Source: Anaerolineae bacterium
GTDB lineage: Bacteria; Chloroflexota; Anaerolineae; Aggregatilineales; Phototrophicaceae
Assembly (NCBI GenBank): GCA_017303635.1
Contig: JAFLCG010000001.1
Coordinates: forward strand, 310,001 to 374,000
Reading direction: 5' to 3'
Length of the DNA: 64,000 bases
Shown one piece after another: positions 38,931 to 47,021 of the stretch. Made by a program: the position numbers and the translations under genes. Position 1 is the first letter of the stretch. Every line of letters starts with the position of its first letter. The notes under the pieces were generated by a model. It was not told the DNA's origin and searched no databases. It saw only the letters and a program-made list of their open reading frames with translations.

Positions 38931-39902
38931 TTACGGACTGGTGCTGACCGCCTTTGGTACCGGGTCACGGGTGCTGGTATTCAGCAGCCGGATCAGCAGC
39001 GTCCCATTGTTCACCACACCCAGCACGCCGGAGATAATGGCGATGATTTCTGCAATGGGGATGTCCCCCAACGCGGGGTTGCTGCTGACGACGCGCTCAA
39101 CCAACGGACGGTACAACACGAAGTACAGGCAGACGACGCCAATCATCTCCAGGATCATCTGGGTGAGCCACAGGCGGCTGTTCCAGTGATTGCGGAGCAG
39201 GGCGACCAGATGCACGATGACCATACCGAACGCGCTGACGATCAACACGATCATCCATGAAGGCGGCACGGGGATGATGTCTCCCGGCGCAGGGTTCAGG
39301 CGTAAGGTCAATCCGCCGACGCTCAGGAAGTAGCTCAGGATCAGCATGACGATGGTGCCTGTCGCCACGCCGGAGGTGGCCTTGGTGCGGTCAACGGTGT
39401 GCGGGTCATTGACTTCCGGTAATTCAGCCGGGTCAAAGGGGTCAAATCCCTTTTCAAACTCACGCTCAAACCGCTGGTATAAGGCGAAAATGAGCACCAC
39501 GAGAGCCGAGAAGCTCAGGGTCGCCTGAAGCGCTGCCCACAGCGGCTCCAGAAGGAGATTGGTCAGGCTGATGGTCTGCCCGCCCGTGAGCAGGCCAAAC
39601 AGGTGCAGGAAGACGACAATCATGGGGACGAGCAGCCAGCCGTGGCGCAGCACCATCATCAGGATTGGATAGATGGTCGGGCCGATCAGGTAGCGTTCCT
39701 GTGTGTAAGAGGCGGCCATGCGATGCGGCGGCCCCATCTCCGTCAACACCGTTTTTATATCGGCCTCGGTGGGCGTGTTGCCAAAACGGTCTTCGAGTTG
39801 ATCCTCAAGTTGCGAGCGCAGTTCGATCTGAATTTCTGCCCGTTCGTGGCGTGGCAAATAGCGACCGACCTGATGCACATAACGCTCAATCAAATCACTC
39901 AT
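38931..39902 (-). CDS. HAAS-domain membrane protein, PadR partner
   Basis: The product has 323 residues from the ATG at 39902, with GGGAGTG upstream. Residues 1-65 form a cytoplasmic HAAS-like helical domain (SDLIERYVHQVGRYLPRHERAEIQIELRSQLEDQLEDRFGN...VLTEMGPPHRMAASY). About six membrane helices follow, with one large charged loop (FEREFEKGFDPFDPAELPEVNDPHTVDRTKATSG). Its start lies inside the 3' end of the padR gene (8-bp overlap), so translation is coupled. PadR-HAAS pairs typically act as a signalling couple in which the membrane protein's activity is controlled with the regulator. Confidence 0.85.
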   Translation of the reverse strand: MSDLIERYVHQVGRYLPRHERAEIQIELRSQLEDQLEDRFGNTPTEADIKTVLTEMGPPHRMAASYTQERYLIGPTIYPILMMVLRHGWLLVPMIVVFLHLFGLLTGGQTISLTNLLLEPLWAALQATLSFSALVVLIFALYQRFEREFEKGFDPFDPAELPEVNDPHTVDRTKATSGVATGTIVMLILSYFLSVGGLTLRLNPAPGDIIPVPPSWMIVLIVSAFGMVIVHLVALLRNHWNSRLWLTQMILEMIGVVCLYFVLYRPLVERVVSSNPALGDIPIAEIIAIISGVLGVVNNGTLLIRLLNTSTRDPVPKAVSTSP

Positions 39903-40242
39903 GATTTTCACTCCCTAGCAGGCGGTTCATGACCGCTACCGTCCCTGACCATTCAGCGCTCAACTGCGCCAGGACTTCCCGCCCCAGCGGACTGAGCCGG
40001 TAATATTTGCGGGGGCGGGTTTCCGTGGTATCCCACTCACTCGCCAGCAGGCCCTGTTTCTCCAGTCGGCGCATCAGTGGGTAGAGCGTACCTTCCTCGA
40101 TCTCCAGGCCGCGCTCCGCCAGCCGCTGGATCAGGCTGTAGCCGTAGCTGGCGGTATCCATCTGACTGAGGACGGCCAGCACCACCACCCCGCGCCGCAG
40201 TTCTTGTTGAAGCTGACTGACGACTTCGCTTGCTTCATTCAT
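39895..40242 (-). CDS. PadR-family transcriptional repressor
   Basis: The product has 115 residues. Winged-helix PadR pattern: QQELRRGVVVLAVLSQMDTASYGYSLIQRLAERGLEIEEGTLYPLMRRLEKQGLLASEWDTTETRPRKYYRLSPLGREVLAQL. The GTLYPLMRRLE segment is the recognition helix region and PRKYYRLSPLG the wing. Just upstream are two 21-bp inverted repeats that are likely its operators, so autorepression of the padR-HAAS operon is expected. Confidence 0.92.
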   Translation of the reverse strand: MNEASEVVSQLQQELRRGVVVLAVLSQMDTASYGYSLIQRLAERGLEIEEGTLYPLMRRLEKQGLLASEWDTTETRPRKYYRLSPLGREVLAQLSAEWSGTVAVMNRLLGSENHE

Positions 40243-40259
40243 ACCCTGTGCGTCCTACA

Positions 40260-40305
40260 ATACTGTGCAGCACATAGTATAAATATACTGTACGACGCAC
40301 AGTAT
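40260..40305. promoter_or_regulatory. Tandem PadR operators
   Basis: Two 21-bp inverted repeats of form ATACTGT-N7-ACAGTAT: the one at 40,285-40,305 is perfect, the one at 40,260-40,280 has a single mismatch (ATAGTAT). Their centres are 25 bp apart. The AT-rich middle contains the dyad AGTATA-aa-TATACT, a candidate -10 box. The arrangement fits cooperative repression of the padR-HAAS promoter. Confidence 0.75.
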
Positions 40306-40560
40306 TGTCAATAGGGTGAGAATGTTCACCGCTCCAGACGAATTGGAATAGTTAGAATTGTTTACCTGTTATGCCCTGTTAAACAGGAACTTTTTCCCTC
40401 AGGCCACCCATCCCCAACCGTTAGAATTTCCAACCTTCATACCCTGTTTTCTTGTCCCTTCTGTGATTTCTCTGCGTTGAATTAACTCATCTGCCTCTCT
40501 GTTCCTCTGCCTCTCTGCAGTAAAATCCCCTTGGTTCTCCTTATGCAGAAGGACTCGACC
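40306..40560. other. Intergenic region with repeat remnants
   Basis: Contains a TTACCTGTTATGC piece at about 40,361 related to the hairpin repeats at 36,849 and 48,477, and a CTCTGCCTCTCTGTTCCTC tract (reverse orientation of the CACAGAG type) at about 40,490-40,520. No gene is evident. Confidence 0.5.
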
Positions 40561-41112
40561 ATGAAGCTCTCCGCCAAACAACGCGATGAACTCCTCACGC
40601 TCCTCAAAATCCGTTTCGAGAAGAACATGAAGCGTCATCACGGTCTGGACTGGTCTACGATTCAGACCAAACTGGAATCCCAATCGGATAAACTCTGGTC
40701 ACTGGCTGAAATGGAACGCACTGGTGGTGAACCGGATGTAACTGGGGTCGACAATAAGAGCGGCGAATACACCTTCACGGATTGCTCGCCGGAAAGCCCG
40801 GAAGGTCGCCGTAGCCTGTGTTACGATCAGGCTGCCCTCGACTCGCGTAAGGCCAACAAACCCGCCGACAGTGCCATGAGCATGGCCGCCGCGATGGGCA
40901 TCACCCTGCTGACAGAAGACGAGTATCGCGCTTTGCAGAAGTTGGGCAAGTTCGATCAGAAGACCTCAAGCTGGTTGCTCACCCCGCCGGATATTCGGGA
41001 ACGCGGTGGAGCGATCTTTGGGGATTATCGCTACGGGCATGTCTTCATCTACCACAACGGCGCCGAGTCGTACTACGCCGCCAGAGGTTTCCGGGGTTCG
41101 CTGCGGGTCTAG
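40561..41112 (+). CDS. DUF4256-family protein
   Basis: The product has 183 residues from the ATG at 40561; AAGGA lies 8 nt upstream. The pattern LSAKQRDELLTLLKIRFEKNMKRHHGLDWSTIQTKL...LWSLAEMERTGGEPDVTGVDNKSGEYTFTDCSPESPEGRRSLCYDQAALDSRKANKP matches DUF4256. The invariant-looking DCSPESPEGRRSLCYD stretch is characteristic. The family is soluble and of unknown function. It is monocistronic. Confidence 0.85.
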   Translation: MKLSAKQRDELLTLLKIRFEKNMKRHHGLDWSTIQTKLESQSDKLWSLAEMERTGGEPDVTGVDNKSGEYTFTDCSPESPEGRRSLCYDQAALDSRKANKPADSAMSMAAAMGITLLTEDEYRALQKLGKFDQKTSSWLLTPPDIRERGGAIFGDYRYGHVFIYHNGAESYYAARGFRGSLRV

Positions 41113-41124
41113 GTTCAAGAGGAT

Positions 41125-41355
41125 TTATTCACCCAGCCATTCAACGAATTCTTCAACAGTCATCCCGGCATCCCGGATTATTTGTCGCAAAGTGCCGGGT
41201 TTAAGGGCATCGCGATGGTCAGGTACCACTACGCGCGCAACTGGATCAGTCCGTTTCAGGATGACATGACTGCCTTTCTGCCGCTTGATGACAAAACCTG
41301 CCCGCTGAAGCGCTCGAATACAATCTTTCCCATTGACGACTGGCAACGGTGTCAT
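41125..41355 (-). CDS. hicA: HicA-family toxin (mRNA interferase)
   Basis: The product has 76 residues. HicA/YcfA double-stranded-RNA-binding fold: VNGKDCIRALQRAGFVIKRQKGSHVILKR, with the catalytic His in GSHVIL, then VVVPDHRDALKPGTLRQIIRDAGMTVEEFVEWL. It cleaves mRNA when not neutralised. Its ATG overlaps the hicB stop by 4 bp, so it is translationally coupled downstream of its antitoxin. Confidence 0.92.
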   Translation of the reverse strand: MTPLPVVNGKDCIRALQRAGFVIKRQKGSHVILKRTDPVARVVVPDHRDALKPGTLRQIIRDAGMTVEEFVEWLGE

Positions 41356-41564
41356 ACCGTCATGACCTCGATGGGAACTCCGGTATCCTCCGGTACAGGC
41401 TCGCCATCAGCGATCAAATCCTCGATGTAGAGTTCAATCGCTTCGAGAATATTGGCACGGGCTTCATCAACAGTATCTCCTTCGCTGATGCAGCCCGGCA
41501 AACTCGGCACAATGGCGGTGTATCCGCCTACTTCCATATCCGGAATGAGAATCACTTGCCGCAT
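41352..41564 (-). CDS. hicB: HicB-family antitoxin
   Basis: The product has 70 residues from the ATG at 41564 (MRQVILIPDMEVGGYTAIVPSLPGCISEGDTVDEARANILEAIELYIEDLIADGEPVP); the longer upstream frame overlaps the Elp3 gene and is not supported. GGGAGCGCG upstream is the ribosome binding site. The degenerate RNase-H-like fold of HicB is complete but no C-terminal DNA-binding domain follows, so it is a short form. It neutralises HicA; here the antitoxin gene is first. Confidence 0.9.
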   Translation of the reverse strand: MRQVILIPDMEVGGYTAIVPSLPGCISEGDTVDEARANILEAIELYIEDLIADGEPVPEDTGVPIEVMTV

Positions 41565-41607
41565 GGTTACGCGCTCCCTGCTGATAGACGACGATAGAAT
41601 ACCCTGA

Positions 41608-43425
41608 TTATAACGCCCGCACCTGATACAAGTCCCCATCCGCAAACCCGCGCTTGCGATAGTATTCCCGCGTACCAATGGCGGAGATGACTGCCAGCCG
41701 GGCAAAGCCCCATTCACGGGCAAGGTCACAGGCGCGTTCGATCAACTGCTTGCCGAGTCCGGCGTGCTGCGCTCGGCCGGATGCCGCCTCGCCCAGTTCC
41801 AGCGACTGCCCGTACACATGGATTTCGCGGATCATGGCCGCGCCCCGTAATTCCTCGGTGATCGGTTCCGCCGTCGGCAGCGACAGCCGCAGGAACCCGG
41901 CAATCGACCGATCCGCCGTGATGTACTGCAGGAAGACTTCCTCGCTCATGCTGGAGTTGTACCAGGTTTCATCCAGGTGGAGTTCCCCCGCGCTGACCGA
42001 CTTGAAGCGCACTTCCCGCGCCCGAATATCTGAACTGGTTTGTCCCTGTCGCGTCAGTTCCGTTTCCACGATCTGGCGGAAGTTGGTCAGGTGATTGCCG
42101 ACCACGATATCGGTAGAGGGAATATCGCGGATGACGCGGGTCAGGCGGCAGTATTCCGGGGTGAAGCGAAAGGCTTCTGTCAGGACGTGCAGCAGCTCAT
42201 CGTGCGTGTACGGCCGCCAGGAGCCATCCTGATACCGCTGCATCAGTTCGGCGCTCTCGATCAGCGAGCAGGGGTAGATTTTCAGTTCATCCGGGCGGAA
42301 GTCCGCGTCCTCGAACATGCGGTGATAATCCGCAATGTCTTCTTCAGGAGTCGAACCATACAGGTTCGGCATCCAGTGGGCGTGAATCTTGAACCCGCCC
42401 TGCCGCAGGAGCTTCACCGCTCGCCGCGTCGCTGCCACCGTATGCCCGCGTTTGTTCAGCTTTAGCACCCGGTCATTCAGGCTCTGAAAGCCGATCTGCA
42501 CCTTCGTGCAGCCCAGCCGCCGGACTCGCAGCACCTCGGCTTCGTCAATATGATCAGGTCGCGTTTCAATCACCAGCCCGACCGAGCGGCAGGGCGCTGA
42601 CTCGTTTTCACGGTGGACGGCTTCCAGTTCGTCCCAGGTGGCAAATTCATCAATCGGTGAGCGTTGGCGCTGACCGTCTGCGATTTGCCCTGCTAGTTGA
42701 TAGGAGCGTGTCATCTCGTCCTTATAGACGCGCTGGACGACCAGGTTATAGCGTTCAGGCAAGCTGCCACCGTCGATCACCTCGGTGATGAGGTTGCGCT
42801 CCGGGTGTAGTTGAGAGGCATCACGCAGCGCTGCCTCCACTTCATCACAGCGGTTGATGCCCTGGCCGAAATCGTGCATGGCGTCAAAAATGCGTTTGAT
42901 GAACCAGATCTGATAGGTTTCCGGGTAAAACGACCACGTTCCACCCAGCACGATGATCTCAATCTTGTCAGTCGGATGCCCGGTGTTGTGGTAAGTCAGC
43001 AGGCGGCTGTAGGTTTGCAGGTAGGGGTCAAAACTGTTTTGCTCGGCCCGCTGTGCGCCGGGTTCATCGGAAAGATAACTCTTGGGCATGCGTACATCGT
43101 TCGGGCAGAAGATGCACTCACCGGGGCAGGGGAATGGCTTGGTCAGCACCGTGACCGGCGTCACACCGGAACTGGTCCGCACCGGCTTGCGTCGCAGGCG
43201 TTCGATCACCACCGGATCATACGGTGCCAGCGGTTCCTGCCCGGCGAAGGCGCGGTAGGCCGCGATCAGTTCGTCCCGGCTGTAGGTGCCGTCCTTGCCT
43301 TTGGGGAAACGCCGCAGCAGCGTATCCATTCGGGCACGGTCGAAGCCCGGCGTGGCGACTTCCTGCAGAATCTTCAGCAGCGGTTGGCGATGCTGTTCAA
43401 GGTCAAGTGTGGATTTCGGCGGCAT
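41608..43425 (-). CDS. Elp3-like radical SAM tRNA-uridine acetyltransferase
   Basis: The product has 605 residues from the ATG at 43425 (MPPKSTLDLEQHRQPLLKILQ); the open frame continues upstream through repeat sequence. The radical SAM cluster is CPGECIFC near residue 103, followed by DVRMPKSYLSDEPGAQRAEQNSFDPYLQ. A C-terminal GNAT domain carries GLGKQLIERAC and ends AIGTREYYRKRGFADGDLYQVRAL. Bacterial and archaeal Elp3 modifies uridine-34 of tRNA using acetyl-CoA and SAM. Bacterial homologues are rare but known from Dehalococcoides. Confidence 0.92.
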   Translation of the reverse strand: MPPKSTLDLEQHRQPLLKILQEVATPGFDRARMDTLLRRFPKGKDGTYSRDELIAAYRAFAGQEPLAPYDPVVIERLRRKPVRTSSGVTPVTVLTKPFPCPGECIFCPNDVRMPKSYLSDEPGAQRAEQNSFDPYLQTYSRLLTYHNTGHPTDKIEIIVLGGTWSFYPETYQIWFIKRIFDAMHDFGQGINRCDEVEAALRDASQLHPERNLITEVIDGGSLPERYNLVVQRVYKDEMTRSYQLAGQIADGQRQRSPIDEFATWDELEAVHRENESAPCRSVGLVIETRPDHIDEAEVLRVRRLGCTKVQIGFQSLNDRVLKLNKRGHTVAATRRAVKLLRQGGFKIHAHWMPNLYGSTPEEDIADYHRMFEDADFRPDELKIYPCSLIESAELMQRYQDGSWRPYTHDELLHVLTEAFRFTPEYCRLTRVIRDIPSTDIVVGNHLTNFRQIVETELTRQGQTSSDIRAREVRFKSVSAGELHLDETWYNSSMSEEVFLQYITADRSIAGFLRLSLPTAEPITEELRGAAMIREIHVYGQSLELGEAASGRAQHAGLGKQLIERACDLAREWGFARLAVISAIGTREYYRKRGFADGDLYQVRAL

Positions 43426-43560
43426 AGCACACAGTCGATAATCAATAGTCGATGGTCTATAGTCTATAGACCAGAGTCCAAACGAGAAAGCGTGGATTTC
43501 TTCGCGCAGGCTTGGCGAACTTTGTGTCTTGGCGGTTAAATACAAGCAGTAAACCGAATT
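43426..43560. repeat. Low-complexity intergenic repeats
   Basis: A 'gtcgataatcaatagtcgatggtctatagtctatagacc' tract and a 'cttggcgaactttgtgtcttggcggtta' tract lie between the divergent Elp3 and DUF4062-like genes. Related tracts occur near 25,010 and 54,460. No promoter hexamers could be picked out with confidence. Confidence 0.6.
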
Positions 43561-43576
43561 TCGGAAAGGACGGCGC

Positions 43577-44758
43577 ATGGTTAGCCGTGTGTATCTGACG
43601 GATTTGAGCGACGATTTTGCTGATTTACACCCGATCCTCGTCGATGCCATCCGCGAGGCGGGTATGGTACCGGTTGAACTCTCCGTCCTGGAGCGGCACA
43701 AGACCGATGTCCGTGCTTTGCGTGCCCAGGTGCGGCAGAAAATCAGCGAAGCGGATTATGTGGTGGCGGTGCTGGCTTTCCGGCGTGGTTGGGAAGTCGA
43801 AAGTGGGCAGGCGCTCAACGCCATCGAGTGTGACCTGGCTAATGATTTGAAGAAGCCCATGATCGTATTATTACCAGAGCCGAGCAGTTCTCTGGCGGCA
43901 TCATTGCGTTTCCGTGCTCTTAGCCAGACGGATGCTGAACGGGATGCCCAGCAGAAATTGTGGAAGCATCTCGAATCCTCCATGCCGGTCAGTTACTTTG
44001 CTGACGAGGCTGATCTGGCGCGGCAGGTGCGCGGAGCGTTGACTGCTTGGTCGGGAGTCACTTTGCCGTCGGTCACTGGGCAAGTCAACCTCCTGCTTGA
44101 TGATGCATCGGTAGAGGCCTTTAGCGTCGCTACTCGTGAGTCATCCAAGCGACTGGATGGCCTGGATGTCGAATCGTTCGCTGACCGCGTGGCGGATAAG
44201 ACGGCTGCCCGGGTGGTCGAAGTCCAGCAGAAGCAGAGTGTGGACCTGGCGCGGGAGGCCATGCGCTACAGCGAAGCCCTCAAGCTACATCCCGGCGAAC
44301 TGGTCTTCGGTAAACCGGCCACTGGACGGCAGTTCAAAGCCGATGCCTTCATGATTATGCCGTTTCGGCCTGAGTTTGATGGCGTCTACACAGGCATCAT
44401 CCGTCCACTGATGGGCGATCTCAAACTCACCATCCAGCGCGGCGATGAATTCACCAGCACCCAAGGCGTGGTTATGGAAGATGTCTGGGCGGCGCTGAAT
44501 GCCTGCCGCTTCGTCATCGCGGAGATCACCGGCGGAAACGATAACGTCTTTTATGAGCTGGGGATTGCCCATACTCTGAATCTACCGGCGATCCTCATCA
44601 CTCAGGCGACGGCACCGGAACAAGTGCCATTTGATATTCGCCACCTGCGCTACATCAAGTACGAAAATACGGTGAATGGCGGGCTGCGCCTGCGCGAAGA
44701 CCTCAAACGGGCGATTGAACGCCTGCTGCGTGATCTGGAAGATGGAGCCAACTCATGA
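43577..44758 (+). CDS. DUF4062-like / 2-deoxyribosyltransferase (TIR-like) signalling protein
   Basis: The product has 393 residues. The N-terminal domain (about 1-150: VYLTDLSDDFADLHPILVDAIREAGMVPVELSVLE, KISEADYVVAVLAFRRGWE, ALNAIECDLANDLKKPMIVLL) matches DUF4062, a TIR-related fold found in STAND-type signalling proteins. A helical linker follows. The C-terminal domain (about 255-393: ADAFMIMPFRPEFDGVYTGIIRPL, VWAALNACRFVIAEITGGNDNVFYELGIAHTLNLPAILITQ) matches nucleoside 2-deoxyribosyltransferase-like domains. An NAD- or nucleoside-cleaving effector is possible. The next gene overlaps by 4 bp (ATGA). Confidence 0.75.
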   Translation: MVSRVYLTDLSDDFADLHPILVDAIREAGMVPVELSVLERHKTDVRALRAQVRQKISEADYVVAVLAFRRGWEVESGQALNAIECDLANDLKKPMIVLLPEPSSSLAASLRFRALSQTDAERDAQQKLWKHLESSMPVSYFADEADLARQVRGALTAWSGVTLPSVTGQVNLLLDDASVEAFSVATRESSKRLDGLDVESFADRVADKTAARVVEVQQKQSVDLAREAMRYSEALKLHPGELVFGKPATGRQFKADAFMIMPFRPEFDGVYTGIIRPLMGDLKLTIQRGDEFTSTQGVVMEDVWAALNACRFVIAEITGGNDNVFYELGIAHTLNLPAILITQATAPEQVPFDIRHLRYIKYENTVNGGLRLREDLKRAIERLLRDLEDGANS

Positions 44759-46092
44759 CTCGTTTGCCGCCTCAACCTCAAGTACCGCTGCTGCCGGGGG
44801 GGCCGCTGGCCCCGGTGACCAAGCAGGTCAACCGCCTGCTCAATACCTCACAGGCCATCCAGATTGCCTTGATCGTCATTTTCATGCTGCCGCTGCTGGC
44901 GCATCTGGTTAACATGTTGAATATCCGCCTGATGAGCGATGCTTATGAAGGCTTTCCGGCGCAGCTCGGTGTTGGCGGGCAGATTGCGCTGGTCAGCGGA
45001 TTACTGGTGTGTGGCTATCTGGTCTTGAGCTGGCTTTGCTGGCAGTTTGCGACCGTGCTGGGGCTGAAACCAGCACGGGTTCTGGCCCTACTGGGTGCCG
45101 GGTTGATTGCCTGGGCATGGGTGGGCAGCCTGCCCAATGCCTATCGTGTCCTGTATTACATTCCCCAGGTGCTGGTCGACTGGGTTCCAGTGCTTCTTCT
45201 GGCGCTGCAAATTGGCTTCTTGCTCATGCCCCGTAAGGCGAACTGGGGAATATTGGCTATTGGCGTATTGGCTGTGCTCATCGGCGGCTTTGGACTCCCA
45301 ACCAGTCTTTTGCAGATCGGTCTGGCGCTGATCGTCCTGATCGCTTTTCGCTCTAAACGGCTGGCGGGTATCGTGATGCTGATTGCTGCGCCGGTGGCTT
45401 TCATCGCAGCTCAATTGATCTGGAATGGTGGCTTTACCCGTCCGTTTATCGACTCGACCGTCTGGCGGTTGGGCAATGCCTTCTTTGGCGGGGCGCTGAC
45501 CTGGATCGGTCAGACTCTGGCCCTGAATGCGGCGGTCCCCTTCATTTTGAGCATTGTCCTCTGCGCGACAGCGGTTCACCTGTTCGGTCCAGCGCGGCAA
45601 TCACCGCTGCCGTTGAAGCAGGTCGGGTTGCGGGTGATCCCAGTGGTGTTGGTTGCCTATTTGCTGCTTCACTTCTGTTTCCTGGGTGCACAGCCGCTGG
45701 AGCTTCATGCTCAGGTAATTTTGATTGCACTGGGGTTGGTCATCGGCTACCTGATCGGCTTGAGCATCCGCAAGTCATCGACGACCATCCAGCTTTCCGG
45801 TTGGGTGATGGCGCTGGTGACGTTGCTGCTGATCGCCGGGCCAATCGTGCAGGCTGGGCGGACGTTGGTCGAAAGCCGTCAGATGGCGGTCTATGCCGGT
45901 GAATGGGATGCCCGTGACCAGGCTATCCGGGAGGCAGTTGCCAGCGGGCAGCAGACCGGGCGGGTTCGTGCATTGGCGGTCGAGATGGCGACCTTTGCCG
46001 GACTGCCGACCGACAGTGACCTGATCCGGCAGGGCGAATTGAACCCGATTGCCCGGTACTACGGACTTTCTGCATTGGTTCTTGATGAATGA
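44755..46092 (+). CDS. Polytopic membrane protein coupled to the DUF4062-like protein
   Basis: The product has 445 residues with about 11 membrane helices from residue 35 on. The C-terminal soluble region (SRQMAVYAGEWDARDQAIREAVASGQQTGRVRALAVEMATFAGLPTDSD...YYGLSALVLDE) resembles the tail of GT-C-like membrane proteins (DUF6056-type). Its start overlaps the preceding stop (ATGA), so the two are translated as a pair, which suggests that the membrane protein is a partner or target. No glycosyltransferase motif is clear. Confidence 0.75.
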   Translation: MTRLPPQPQVPLLPGGPLAPVTKQVNRLLNTSQAIQIALIVIFMLPLLAHLVNMLNIRLMSDAYEGFPAQLGVGGQIALVSGLLVCGYLVLSWLCWQFATVLGLKPARVLALLGAGLIAWAWVGSLPNAYRVLYYIPQVLVDWVPVLLLALQIGFLLMPRKANWGILAIGVLAVLIGGFGLPTSLLQIGLALIVLIAFRSKRLAGIVMLIAAPVAFIAAQLIWNGGFTRPFIDSTVWRLGNAFFGGALTWIGQTLALNAAVPFILSIVLCATAVHLFGPARQSPLPLKQVGLRVIPVVLVAYLLLHFCFLGAQPLELHAQVILIALGLVIGYLIGLSIRKSSTTIQLSGWVMALVTLLLIAGPIVQAGRTLVESRQMAVYAGEWDARDQAIREAVASGQQTGRVRALAVEMATFAGLPTDSDLIRQGELNPIARYYGLSALVLDE

Positions 46093-46120
46093 TTAACCAT
46101 ATGAAAACTCTCTGGCTGAA

Positions 46121-46145
46121 AGCTGATTGCTGTACGCTGAAAGCT
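46121..46145. repeat. 25-bp exact repeat, copy 1, before the SDR start
   Basis: Begins AGCTGATTGC, ends GCTGAAAGCT, and ends five bases before the SDR ATG. An identical 25-mer is at 46,990-47,014, before the ROK ATG. Confidence 0.8.
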
Positions 46146-46150
46146 ATTCC

Positions 46151-46933
46151 ATGAACAAACTGGTTGGAAAAGTTGCCTTGATCACGGGTGGCACCGCCGG
46201 CATCGGGCGGGCGACGGCGCGGCTGTTTGCGGCGGAAGGCGCGGCGGTCATCATCGCCGGGCGGAATGCCGAGTCCGGTGCTGTTGAGGTCGAGCGCATT
46301 CAGGCAGCAGGCGGACGGGCTCTGTTTGTGGCCTGTGATGTGCGGTCTGCTGAAGCGTGCCAGCAGGCTGTGGAGGCCGGACTGGCGACTTTTGGGCAGA
46401 TCGACATCCTGTTCAACAACGCAGGCATTGTGCCGAGCGGTACCGTACTGGAGACATCGCTGGAGGTCTGGCGGGAGGTTTTTGCCACCAATGTCGATGG
46501 GACATTCCACATGAGCCGGGCGGTGCTGCCATCCATGATCGAACGGGGGCAGGGAGTCATCGTCAATAACGGGTCGGACTGGGCGATCAGTGGCGGACAG
46601 GCGGCGGTGGCCTACTGTGCGACCAAAGGCGCGGTCATCCAGATGACACGGGCGATGGCGCTGGATCATGCCCGGCAGGGGATTCGCGTTAATGCGGTCT
46701 GCCCTGGGGACACCTATGTCGAACGGTGGGATGCGCGGCTGCAACCTGGCGAGTCGGTGGCCGATCATCTGGCGACACTGGGCAAGGGATTCCCGATGGG
46801 GCGGGTTGGGACGGTTGAGGAGATTGCCAAAGCGGTGCTGTTCCTGGCGAGCGACGACTCCAGTTATATGACCGGGCAGCTTTTGGTGGTCGATGGTGGC
46901 AACACAGCCGGGGGAACTTCCGTAAAATACTAG
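46151..46933 (+). CDS. Short-chain dehydrogenase/reductase (SDR)
   Basis: The product has 260 residues from the ATG at 46151. Classical SDR: cofactor motif TGGTAGIG, NNAG near residue 88, catalytic Ser in NNGSDW and YCATK (Tyr-x3-Lys). The C-terminal SSYMTGQLLVVDGG is typical. It is NAD(P)-dependent and the substrate is unknown. Its start is preceded by a 25-bp repeat also present before the ROK gene, and no Shine-Dalgarno site is visible. Confidence 0.9.
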   Translation: MNKLVGKVALITGGTAGIGRATARLFAAEGAAVIIAGRNAESGAVEVERIQAAGGRALFVACDVRSAEACQQAVEAGLATFGQIDILFNNAGIVPSGTVLETSLEVWREVFATNVDGTFHMSRAVLPSMIERGQGVIVNNGSDWAISGGQAAVAYCATKGAVIQMTRAMALDHARQGIRVNAVCPGDTYVERWDARLQPGESVADHLATLGKGFPMGRVGTVEEIAKAVLFLASDDSSYMTGQLLVVDGGNTAGGTSVKY

Positions 46934-46989
46934 GTAGGGACGCGAGTTTCGCGTCCGCTGGGCAGCCTGATCGGAAACCGGCAACCAGA

Positions 46990-47014
46990 AGCTGATTGCT
47001 GTACGCTGAAAGCT
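46990..47014. repeat. 25-bp exact repeat, copy 2, before the ROK start
   Basis: Identical to 46,121-46,145; ends seven bases before the ROK ATG. It would occupy the place of the ribosome binding site in both genes. Confidence 0.8.
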
Positions 47015-47021
47015 CAAAACC

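Noticed and set aside
43426..43701. 92-codon N-terminal extension of the Elp3 frame
   Set aside because: Consists of translated low-complexity repeat and overlaps the divergent gene start.
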